From positions 12,914,001 through 12,978,000 of the forward strand of contig OX621253.1 in NCBI GenBank assembly GCA_951640165.1: DNA of 64,000 nt, read 5' to 3'. Under the pieces are notes generated by a model. The model did no database searches and was not told the origin of the DNA. It saw only the letters and a list, made by a program, of their open reading frames with translations. Positions 46,655 through 56,793 of this stretch are shown piece by piece; position 1 is the stretch's first letter; each line of letters begins with the position of its first letter. The translations under genes and the position numbers were made by a program. This stretch comes from Pseudoips prasinana. Taxonomy: Eukaryota; Arthropoda; Insecta; Lepidoptera; Nolidae.

Positions 46655-46933
46655 ATACTACATATACCTACCTACTACTTTTCTTTTGTTAATACATACT
46701 TATATAGATACCCAGACTCAGGACAAACAAACATGTTCATGCACATAAATATCTGTCCTGGGTAGGAATCGAACCCACGACCTGTGGCGAGATAGGCGAG
46801 TATCTGCCAACCACGCCAACCAGCCCGTCATCCCCGAACACCGGCCTGGAGTCAGGAAGTCCGTTCGATCTTCCACCCCCGTGTCTTGGAAAACACATAA
46901 AGTTCGACTCCCACTAGTCAATTCCATATAGTA

Positions 46934-47413
<480 letters not shown>

Positions 47414-47638
47414 TTATTTTTTTGATTACGCCTGCACTAGGGAATCTTATCCCTGTGTCGCGGGGTACTTTACAAACATATAATAGACGGACACAAATAA
47501 CATCCAGACTCAGAACAACTATTTATGGGTCACACTAATAGTTTAGGCGCGAGACTCTAACCCGCGACACGAAGCGGCGAGGCGACTGTCTTAGCCGCTG
47601 CGCCACACGTGCAGTCAAAAATATGATGATAAATGATG

Positions 47639-47675
47639 AATATGAAATTTGTAACTAAGTTACAAATTTCATATT
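47639..47675. repeat. Perfect 18-bp palindrome, 1-nt centre
   Basis: AATATGAAATTTGTAACT, a single A, then its exact reverse complement. Confidence 0.85.
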
Positions 47676-48174
47676 AGTTATAGTTATAAGTTTAGATTCT
47701 GAGACAGATAGGTATATAGCTATAACTTTTTCATTACGCTATCACGCTTGCACTCTATCTGCTTCGTAATTTTGTTGTAGTTCCGTACGAAAGTCGTATA
47801 AAAGATACTCGTTCCTTTATTACCATTTTTAATCCGGTGAAGCAATAGTCCAGTAAAGCAGTGAAGCGTCCTGAGGTTGGCATTCGTAATATAAAAAAAA
47901 ATACCATCTACGTCTGAAACTCTACATGACATCCGTATCTAGTGTAAGCATATGCAAAGTTTGATAGTTTGGGATCAGATGGCCGTGTATGAATAATGTC
48001 CCAGAATATTATCAAATTTTCTTTACAACGACCGATTTGAACAATATTCATATACTTACTTAGGGGCAAAAATGAATAATTAATCGAATCACAAACAACT
48101 GATAAACCGCATATCCCACATAGAAAAATTAAATTTGATGTTGTTGACACGAGTTGGTCGAATTTCAGCGATAA

Positions 48175-48440
48175 CGGCCAGTCTTAATAGTGACTAGCCA
48201 CCTAGAGCGGAACATATTATAATGCACAAGTGAGCATTACAGGGGAACTATTTATTCCCTCACTCTCATGATCTGATGGGACAAATAGCGACACGACTGG
48301 AAAGCACAGGCCCGACTGCTTTAGGGGTTCTCCGAGGCCCAGAGCTATAAAAAAATCTCAAACTTCAGGCTGATGTAGTGAGAAATTTTGAGAAGAATAT
48401 TCTAATATTACCTTCTTTTGGCCCCACCCAAAATTTGAAC
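48175..48440 (-). mobile_element. SINE tail, same family as 3826-4155
   Basis: On the plus strand it reads ACTCTCATGATCTGATGGGA..GGTTCTCCGAGGCCC..TTTTGGCCCCACCC, the inverse of the 3.9-4.15 kb unit. Confidence 0.65.
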
Positions 48441-48585
48441 GCGGTCTTCATTATCTGCTGTTGAAGCAGTAAAACTACTGATACCGCTATCGACGAGGGA
48501 ATCATAAAAATTATAAATGTAAAAGGAGTTAATAAAGAATATCCACTAATAGGTGGATCCACTAATACTTAATACTACAGTACAA

Positions 48586-49620
48586 CTACTGACTCTACTA
48601 GATATATGATAGATGTTTCATGCGCAGTCAACCTTCGAAGGAATCAATAAAGAATATCTACTAATTGGTATCTACTTAATAGTATATTACAACTACTGAC
48701 TCTACTAGATATATGATACATGTTTCATGCGCAGTCTACCTTCGAAGGAATCAATAAAGAATATCCACTAATTGGTATCTACTTAATAGTACATTACAAC
48801 TACTGACTCTACTAGATATATGATAGATGTTTCATGTGCAGTCCACCTTCGAAGGAATCCACAAAGAATATTCACTAATTGGTATCTACTTAATAGTACA
48901 TTACAACTACTGACTCTACTAGATGTATGATAGATGTTTCATGCGCAGTCTACCGTCCAAGGAGTCAATAAAGAATATCCACTAATTGGTATCTACTTAA
49001 TAGTACATTACAACTACTGACTCTACTAGATATATGATAGATGTTTTATGCGCAGCCAACCTTCGAAGGAATCAATAAAGAATATCCATTATTTGGTATC
49101 TACTTAATAGTAGGTACATTACAACTACTGACTCTACTAGATATATGATAGATGTTTCATGCGCAGCCAACCTTCGAAGGAATCAATAAAGAATATCTAC
49201 TAATTGGTATCTACTTAATAGTACATTACAACTACTGACTCTACTAGATATATGATAGATGTTTCATGTGCAGTCCACCCTCGAAGGAATCCACAAAGAA
49301 TATTCACTAATTAGTATTTAATTAATACGAGTAGTACATTGTATTATCTTTGATAGTACCAACTGAATTTGTAGTTACTTCAGCTACTGACTCTACTAGA
49401 TCAAATCAATGTTTATTGTGTGAAATTTGTTACAAAAAGAGGATCTTATTCTATACATACATAGTTCTCAAAAATCAACCACACAGGTGTACACAATTTT
49501 ACAGTTCCTGCAGTAGTAGATACATTGTAGATATTTCACGCGCGGTTCACTTTCGAAGGAATCAGTATATTCACTAATTGATATCTACTTAATAGTACAT
49601 TTTATTATCTTTGATAGTAC
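48586..49620. repeat. 107-bp tandem satellite, about 8 units
   Basis: CTACTGACTCTACTAGAT starts near 48586, 48693, 48800, 48907, 49014, 49125 and 49232, a period of 107 bp except for one 4-bp insertion (AGGT in the fifth unit). An eighth, diverged unit starts at 49383 and is interrupted by about 110 bp of other sequence before its second half resumes near 49515. No coding frame. Confidence 0.9.
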
Positions 49621-49744
49621 CGACTGAAGTTGTAGTTACTTCAGAAGTCATATATCTAGATATATGAGGGGATAAGGGATATGAGGTTTGAAGTTTAAAG
49701 TCTTTGTTGTCACTAAAATCCTTTGTTATCACCAAAAGGTTTTC

Positions 49745-49930
49745 GAGTGGCGATCACGAACCGGAAGAAGCAGCGTGGACAGGCCCCCTACAATGGGCAC
49801 CGACGATCTCGAAAGGGTCGCGGGAGACCGCTGGATGCGGGCAGCGCAGGACCGGCTATTGTGGAGATCTTTGGGTGAGGTCTTTGTCCAGCTGTGGACG
49901 TATTTCGGCTAATATGATGATGATGTGTGT
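49745..49930 (+). pseudogene. RTE-type LINE, C-terminus of ORF
   Basis: The reading frame DDLERVAGDRWMRAAQDRLL, WRSLGEVFVQLWTYFG, ending in a TAA (49910-49912) followed by ATGATGATGATG, is the standard C-terminus and microsatellite tail of RTE-clade reverse transcriptase ORFs. Upstream sequence is lost or unrecognisable. Confidence 0.75.
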
Positions 49931-49954
49931 GCACAAGTTATGTATTATAAGTAC

Positions 49955-50215
49955 TTACTTACTTATCGTATAGGCAGTGGTTACCCTGGTGTCAGAGTTG
50001 TTCAAGCCGCCTAGTAGGCCTCTGACATGGCTTAACGACTGTTGCCTAATGGCTACAACCGGGACCGACAACTTAACGTGCCCTCCGAAGCACGGAGACG
50101 CTCAGAAATTAAACCACTTTGGCGGTCACCCATCTATGCCAGTCACCCATCTATGCCAGTCACCCATCTATGCCAGTCACTTACGGACCGGTGAGAGCAA
50201 GTTATAACATAATTT
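49955..50215 (+). mobile_element. Interspersed repeat with internal 17-bp triplet
   Basis: GGCAGTGGTTACCCTGGTGT..GGGACCGACAACTTAACGTG..TTTGGCGGTCACCCATCTAT; a diverged relative is at 28290-28560. TCACCCATCTATGCCAG occurs three times head to tail at 50126-50176. Confidence 0.65.
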
Positions 50216-50354
50216 TACAAAAACGGGTCTGGACTCAAACACACACGCATCTGGCGTGCCTTTCGCAAGCCTCCTGCCTGGACATCAATTGCTGTAGCCG
50301 ATCTGGAAGTCTCTAAATAAAATCCGGACTCAGGTCAGCCGAAGCAAAGAAAAC

Positions 50355-50535
50355 ATGTCTATGTGGGGACTGTCGAGCAACCCCAAAATAGACTGTATTT
50401 GTGGAGCATCGGTCCAATCCGTGGCCCACCTATATCGTGCCCAGCCTGCCCTTCCACATGTTCATGGCAGGATCTTAAGAATGCTACAATTAGGGCAATC
50501 AGTGTGGCAACGTTCTGGACCACAAAAATTTAATT
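50355..50535 (+). pseudogene. LINE ORF2 C-terminal fragment
   Basis: MSMWGLSSNPKIDCICGASV then QSVAHLYRAQPA resembles the cysteine-histidine tail (WGL..P.CDCGA..QS..H) of Jockey/CR1-like reverse transcriptase proteins. Degenerate and ends near 50535. Confidence 0.5.
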
Positions 50536-50679
50536 AGTTTGCCATCGACACGCTAAGAAGAAGAAGAGAGAAGAGGATGTCGGTAACTACAATACAACAA
50601 TTTCAAATTTTATTATATAGTGATAGGTTGATATGGCTTAAAATATTTCAAAACCTCTTTTTTATACTACTTAATCACT

Positions 50680-50915
50680 GTGGTCTTGTGGTTAGTGTAG
50701 TAACCCTAACTGCTAACCCTGAGGTACTGGGTTCGATCCCCACCCTAGAAAAATATATTTGTGTTGAACACGATTATTTGTTCTGGGTCTAGGTGTAATT
50801 TATGTGTTATGTATTTAGAAATATATTAGTATGTTAACCATTTGTCTTGTTGCCATTGTACAGACTCTGCCTAGTTTAGGATCAGATGGCAGAGTGTTAG
50901 TTGTCCCTATATATA
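50680..50915 (+). mobile_element. tRNA-derived SINE
   Basis: A-box-like TGGTCTTGTGGTTAGTGTAG, B-box-like GGGTTCGATCCCC at 50731, tail TTGTGTTGAACACGATTATT..CTGCCTAGTTTAGGATCAGATGG. Tail fragments also occur at 45003-45075, 47940-48010 and 58085-58170, and a truncated head at 51590-51640. Confidence 0.75.
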
Positions 50916-51639
50916 CCTATGACAACGCTTGCGACACACGTGGCACCACTGTGTTGCTGACAATGTCCGCCTCCTCCTTTAGTCCCGGCTTTAGTCACAT
51001 CGAGGACCCCAACATGCACAGTGGCATTCTATTAACTGCATTGTTTTCGGTAGGGTAGAGATACTGCCTATGACGAGCTGTTCTTAGAGCTAAAGAACGA
51101 TATGTTCAACCTCATTTTAACAGACTTGAAAAGAAAGAGGTAATCAAGTTGACTATGTATATGTGTTTATGCACGTTTCCTGATTCCTCCATTTTGCGCC
51201 GATTTTGTTAATTCTGGGGTGCTTTCCGAAAAATTCTAATCTTTTTCGTTCCATTGGGGCCAACCCAAAAAAAAATATCAATGTCGGTATTTGTGATTTT
51301 GTGCTCTCTCTGTTTGTTTAAAAGAAGAACTAGCGACCCATCATATGCAAAGCGGTGCTGAGAACTTTACCAAAAAACCATCCCCGTGAGCCTTCCTACT
51401 AGAGTTAAAACTTGTACTAGGCGAGGGTTCTTTATATTAAATACTATACTTATATCATATTATTACAAACACCTAACGTTAATTTTCGTAGCATTTTATA
51501 TGTTTGCCTGCTGCCCACTGCAAAAATTACTGTTAAAGGATGTAAAACTGACTTCAAATTTTCTTTTTTCCAACCATTTGGAACATATTTATCTATTGGT
51601 CTAGTGGTTAGTGACCCTGACTGCTTAGACTGAGGTCGT

Positions 51640-52300
51640 TACCAAGGGTGGGATTAGCAGGACTGCCGAGGACTAGGGACCGTGATTGTGTCCACCATCA
51701 AAGGCGATATGCTGTGCCCTTAGCCATGCTTAGCAGACGGGTGCGCGATCGCATTAAGATGGTCTTAGTACTCAGAAATGCTGCTCCCTGTACTCTGCTG
51801 CTCCCTGTATTCCTTTGGGACGAGTGCTACGCTCCTAGGGGATGAGATGGGGTGGCGAAGTTTTTGGCCGCCACCTACACAGCCATACCAATCCAACCAG
51901 TACAAAATACAGTCCAAATTGCGACCAACGCTTTAGATTCTCAAACTGAATCCTATTTTCACCATGGTCAGAACCCCAATGACGGTGCCTTTTGGCGCGG
52001 GTTACTCCATTTGTATGTACGAGCTCGTGATAAGCTTCTCCTAGGGTAACCAAATGTAATATAACAAACTACGACGCTAACTGTAAAAGCCATGTCAAAA
52101 TAACATATGATGAGACAATCAAGGTTTAGAATCCTCATATAGAACCTCATCGGTGAATTATTTCACCATCGATAGATACAATGATCCAGCATATGCTAAG
52201 CCGCCATTTCAACAAGATTTTTGTGTAGCTAGAGTCTAGTAGCCTCTTAGAACAATAAATTGCAGAACTTATATTCAAAATACAAAATCAAAATGTAGCA
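51640..52300. other. Moderately GC-rich stretch, not identified
   Basis: Short open frames only, in several registers, with no domain I recognise. It resembles decayed transposon sequence, but I cannot assign it. Confidence 0.3.
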
Positions 52301-52309
52301 TGCAATACT

Positions 52310-52613
52310 TGTCTCAGAGTCGTGGTTAAAACCATGTCTCCCTTCCATTTCATACTTTCTTCCGGGATACAATCTTATTAGGAATGATCGCACGGTGGGC
52401 GGTGGCGGAGGTGTTGCCATTTATCTCCGATCGCATATACCGTACTCGATAATTAGTATGTCATCCATCACAGCCACCACCACAGCACGCCGGTGAACAT
52501 CTTTTTTTGGAGATTGAACTTTGGCAGACTAAGCTCCTTCTAGGAGTATATTACTCGCCTTCGCTAAGAATAAACTTCTTCTCTTCTTTCGAAAACATTT
52601 ATTCATTTTTTAA
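52310..52613 (+). pseudogene. Jockey-like LINE endonuclease fragment
   Basis: Broken frames give LPGYNLIRNDRTV, GGGVAIYLRSHIPYSII and EHLFLEIELWQTKLLLGVYY..SPSL, the central part of an apurinic-type endonuclease of Jockey/CR1-like elements (GGGVA.Y, E.L...., GV.Y.PP). It stops at a fold-back element inserted at 52614. Confidence 0.65.
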
Positions 52614-52753
52614 TCATGCCGGGATGCAATTTTCACCGCCCTCCCGCCTGCAAAAATCGTACTGGCGCATGTAATTTGCTTTTTTATATTGACCTTCTTG
52701 CATGTGCACATTTTTGCGGGCAGGAGGGCGGTGCAAATTGCACCCGGCATGAT
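52614..52753. mobile_element. 140-bp fold-back MITE with long arms
   Basis: AATCATGCCGGGATGCAATT at the left mirrors AATTGCACCCGGCATGATT at the right. The arms continue through CACCGCCCTCCCGCCTGCAAAAAT / TTTTTGCGGGCAGGAGGGCGGTG, about 50 bp in all with small mismatches. Confidence 0.85.
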
Positions 52754-52763
52754 TTAACTGAAA

Positions 52764-52850
52764 ATTAGCGGAATTAACACTACATATTGATTTTGCATTT
52801 TGATTGTTATGGATTTCCGCAAAGTAACGCCTGATTCCATCACTTATCTA
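52764..52850. repeat. Inverted relative of the 33060-33200 repeat
   Basis: TAGCGGAATTAACACTACAT and ATTTCCGCAAAGTAACGCCT match the intron 6 repeat in reverse order. Confidence 0.6.
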
Positions 52851-53167
52851 CAGAACTTATATTGTCTATCTCTGGTATTCCAGACTCTATGGAAACTTAG
52901 TACTTAAATAAATATTCCTGGTCTACGTCCAGTGTCATCTTGGTCTCGCAAATGCCTATTTCCACTTATTGTTGCCTATTCTAAACGTAAAAAAGTGAAA
53001 ATTAGCAATTTTTACTATTTTTTGTAAATCAAACCTTGTTGTTACGTAACTACAAAAATACGTCCAGATACCCTTGGCTACATACTGATTTTAAACACCA
53101 ATCTGTCTTTTAGTTAAGTAGAGTGTTTAAAGTGGCGGCATATAAGTAATAACCTTATTTTATATGT

Positions 53168-53235
53168 TACTAGCTGCTGCCCGTAACTTTGCGCGCGTGG
53201 AATTCGAAAATATCGAAGGTGAAAACGAATTAGTC
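53168..53235 (+). mobile_element. CTAGCTG-type repeat end
   Basis: CTAGCTGCTGCCCGTAACTTTGCGCGCG, only the first part of the unit. Confidence 0.45.
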
Positions 53236-53524
53236 ACGATTGTATTTATAAAAGAGGAAACTGACTGGCTAACTGTTTGATTAACTGACTGATAGATCAA
53301 CGTTTGTTTTATAATTATAGGGGTTGTATATTAAAAGAACGAAGAATCACGTGTTTAATTAAATCTTTTAATGAACATAAATGTCAAGTTTGAAGTTGAT
53401 CAAACCAAGAGAAGACCTTGTTCGACACAAACTTTGCAACCCCTTTTCACCCTATTTGAATGATTGAATTTTTAAAAATCCTTTCTTGCTGTGATGATGT
53501 CTTCCTGCCCGAATTTCTCGATGG

Positions 53525-53790
53525 AGATTAGCCAATTGCGCAGGACATATTATAGTGCACCAGTGTGTGCGCAAACACAAGGGCACTTTCTATTCCATCA
53601 CTCTCATAATCCGATGGGACGACTAGCGATACGACCGGAAAGAGGTCAGGTACAGGACCGACGGCTTTACGTGCTCTCTGAGGCCCGGGGGTGTAATACC
53701 GCCAACTTCCAGACTTCGGGCTGATATTGAGAAATTTGTTTTTGCGAAAAATCCCAAAATCACTTTTTGGCCCCACCCGGAATTTAATAA
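53525..53790 (-). mobile_element. SINE tail, same family as 3826-4155
   Basis: On the plus strand it contains ATAATCCGATGGGACGACTA, GTGCTCTCTGAGGCCCGGGG and TTTTGGCCCCACCCGG, the reverse complement of the unit at 3890-4150. Confidence 0.7.
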
Positions 53791-54276
53791 TAATTAATGA
53801 TTCTAACTGATTAAACTTCGAAATAATTGCATCATGTAGTTTACAAATCCTAAATCCATTTTTTTTTTCAATTAACCATAAGTATAAAATATTATTTTTT
53901 AAGTCTTTATCACAACCTTGAATAACCATTGAAATCTTATAGTTATAAATGATTGAAATTGACAGGATTAGGTATATGTGTACTCTATTTAATTTAACCT
54001 TAATGCAATTCAATCGACGACGTACACTTCGAGCTTTTAGACAATGGTCGAAGGACATACAATATATTTTGATTTGGTTGAAATCAAGGGTACAATACAA
54101 AGTCTCTGATTCGATATGTTGCCGAATTTTGATCATATTATTATTAATTCACCTTTCTACTTGGAACTTTGGAAACACAATTTCTATCACATAGCCAGTC
54201 ACGGCGTTAAATTGTAGTGTTGCCAAGTTATACAGATCTGCTGCTATATAATAAATAACTAAACGTGGGGAGAAAG

Positions 54277-54318
54277 TTCCATAAAGTTAGTATACCTACG
54301 TATACTAACTTTATGGAA
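54277..54318. repeat. Perfect 19-bp hairpin, 4-nt loop
   Basis: TTCCATAAAGTTAGTATAC, loop CTAC, then its exact reverse complement; GAAAG(TTCC) / (GGAA)AGTTC flanks add imperfect pairing. Confidence 0.85.
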
Positions 54319-54518
54319 AGTTCTAAAGTTAACAGATATTTTGACACATTAACACGTTAACTTAACAAATAAGATAGTCACCTCTTACTTCGTGTAAAAT
54401 AAATGGGTCATACACAAAAACTTAAGACAAAAAGGGGTAGAAATAAAAATTTAATGAAACAGTGCGAAACAAAATTTTAATTATTATATATATTAATAAC
54501 CAGACTTTTATTCACTAC

Positions 54519-54842
54519 TAGCTGTGCCCCGCGGTTTTACCTAAATTTTATAAATTATCACAGCTCCTCCCCCGTAGGTGATAGCGAGATAATATGTAGC
54601 CTATAATAATATTATGTTAACCCGACCTCTTAGTAATAATCATACAAAATTTGAAGTAAATCCATTCAGTACTTTTTGAGTTTAGCCCGGACATACATAC
54701 AAACAAACAGACACACAGACAAAAATTCTAAAAACTATATTTTTGGCTTCGATATCGAATGTAGATCACGCCCCAAGTATCCTTTTAAAAAAATATTCAA
54801 TGTACAGTTGTTACTTTCCTACGATTTTATTATATGTATAGA
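54519..54842 (+). mobile_element. CTAGCTG-family repeat
   Basis: Starts CTAGCTGTGCCCCGCGGTTT and ends TTTTATTATATGTATAGATG; same full unit as 3230-3545 and 29655-29970. Confidence 0.75.
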
Positions 54843-55227
54843 TGATGGAGATAAATATGTAAAATTTTTGGCATAAATCACATTTTTACACAGAAGAGAC
54901 GACTTGGTCTACAAGATAGATAGATAAAATAACAAAACATATGTACTCAATGTTATAAACGAATTATAAAACGCAAATAAAATGTGAACGTAATCAAATG
55001 AATTGGAAAATAAAAAAGAATGTCTACAGAAAGGGATTTCCTTTTGGTGGACTTAACAAATCGCAATGAAAATTATATAATAATCCAAATAAACGATAAT
55101 ATTTACAAAGGCAAGATGTTATATATTTCTTGAGGTAGCTAATCATATTAAGATCATGAAAGTGCATTATATTATTTTAATAATATTAATGTCGATCGCT
55201 TCTTTGATGAAAAGTTTATGGAGCATT

Positions 55228-55600
55228 CCTAGTCATCAATAGAATATACACACAATGCCCGCTTGATAGGCCTTCGTGGTTGCCGATGATATACAATACC
55301 AGCATCTGGAGTAAATCTCTCTGAGAAACCAGGTGAGATTGATACTGTTGATACGTTGGGTGTTGTTGGTATCTCAGGAGAATTTGATACAGATAAATTT
55401 TCACTGCAGGAGTGTTTGACGCAGAATCTAGAGCAAGCTCGCGTATCGAGGCGAATCTAACTTTTATTTTTCACGCCTGAATTTCGCCTTTTCTTTCCAA
55501 ACCTTTCTAATATTTCTTTGCTGCCTGGTAGTCTTATATAGTCTTAAATCCACCATCCTCTTTTTTTGTATTGTAGATTTTTTTATCATGTTTTCTACTC
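55228..55600 (-). pseudogene. Possible remnant of an unidentified coding sequence
   Basis: On the minus strand one frame reads LSVSNSPEIPTTPNVSTVSI, then SPGFSERFTPDAGIVYHRQP and RRPIKRALCVYSIDD before a TAG near 55235. Upstream, basic Lys-rich words (EESRKHDKK, TKKEDGGFK) are separated by stops. The composition looks protein-like, but no start, splice sites or family could be assigned; it could be a retrocopy or transposon tail. Confidence 0.3.
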
Positions 55601-56491
55601 TCTTCAATGTCTGCTTCGCTAACTCTTGAATGAGTACGTCACATGCTCAACATTTTCTGTTCAGGGCGTCTTCTTTTTTTTTTTCCTCTGTAAGTAAATT
55701 TATAAATCTGCATGCACGTGTCATTTTTATTAAAATAAAAAACAAGCATCCATTACTATTAACAATAATACAAATAAACGCGCGAGCATGTCAGCCAGAC
55801 ATGGCACCAAACAGAGCGTTAATCCTCCAAATAAAATAAATAGTAATAAAAATAAGTTTTTCTTTAAATTATCCCTATTAAATTAAAAAAATATATATAA
55901 ATCTTACTAGATTTATAGCAAATATAATTAAATATATCAAAATCTACTACAAAATTAAATGCTATAACGTAGTATATATTGTTGTCAAAATCTTTACTTT
56001 TTTAGCTTTCTGTAATTAGATTAGATATTAGATAAAATAATATATACGTTCAGTGGATATGGTGGCTACAGAAAAGAGATTTATATTAAGTCTTGCACTA
56101 AGTAGTAGGTTTGGAAGTTAGAAATAAAGCTACATGCTTTTCATTTACTTGTACTAAATGCTCATGAAATAACAATATATATAAATTTTGGAATGCAATA
56201 CTTACCTATCTATAATTGGAACAGGAAAGAAAACCTGATCTTTTACATTTATTTGTGTTTTGTAATATAAACTATACATTCACTCATTTAGAAATCGAAA
56301 CAGCAAAATATCAAACACCGAAATAACAAATATTTAGTGTTGCCGACAGAGAAAAATAGAATTATTGTAATAATTTCTTACAAATAAAATTTTTGTGTCT
56401 TTTTATCGTGTCCACAGGCAAGACTCGAAATCATGTAAACCTAATTTTTAATTTATTTATTGACTTGACTGTGCCGGACTTTTCTTGATAT

Positions 56492-56519
56492 CTTCGAGCA
56501 TTTGTCCAAATGCTCGAAG
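56492..56519. repeat. 13-bp hairpin upstream of dUTPase
   Basis: CTTCGAGCATTTG, TC, CAAATGCTCGAAG; about 275 bp before the dUTPase ATG. Confidence 0.7.
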
Positions 56520-56793
56520 CTTGACACTGACCAATGACGAAAATAAATGAAGTAAAAATATATTTTACTGAAGGCTCATAAGGCTGAAGTAGCCAGAGCC
56601 GTACGCTGAATTTAAAAAAAAATCTAGTGTCATCCACCTGTCAATTTTCGCGGTCTTTCTCGTAGTTTGTATTATTCCCATTGGTCTTTCTGTTACCGGT
56701 AAGCTAGACAAGCAGGTGCAAAGAGACTCTTAGCGCATAATTCCCTCCAAAATTTCACGTTATCTTAAACTCTTTATTAATTATACCAAAAAA

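Larger units (their letters stand above)
45790..46830 (-). mobile_element. SINE interrupted by a LINE insertion
   Basis: Left part 45790-45903 (CCCAAACTAAGCAGAACTTG) and right part 46655-46830 (GGTAGGAATCGAACCCACGA) together align with the intact SINE at 35160-35395. The gap in the alignment is exactly the LINE copy plus one copy of its target duplication. Confidence 0.8.

Noticed and set aside
46770..46815. Possible tRNA gene on the minus strand
   Set aside because: Box B-like sequence only, part of the SINE split by the LINE.
47720..47932. 70-codon minus-strand ORF (MSCRVSDVDGIFFYITNANL)
   Set aside because: Looks faintly protein-like, but no start context, splice sites or family; probably an old repeat.
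48586..49340. CRISPR-like regular repeats
   Set aside because: Units are contiguous 107-bp tandem repeats without unique spacers, in a eukaryotic genome; an ordinary satellite.
53528..54136. 202-codon minus-strand ORF
   Set aside because: It runs through a SINE tail into AT-rich sequence; no domain and repetitive C-terminal half.
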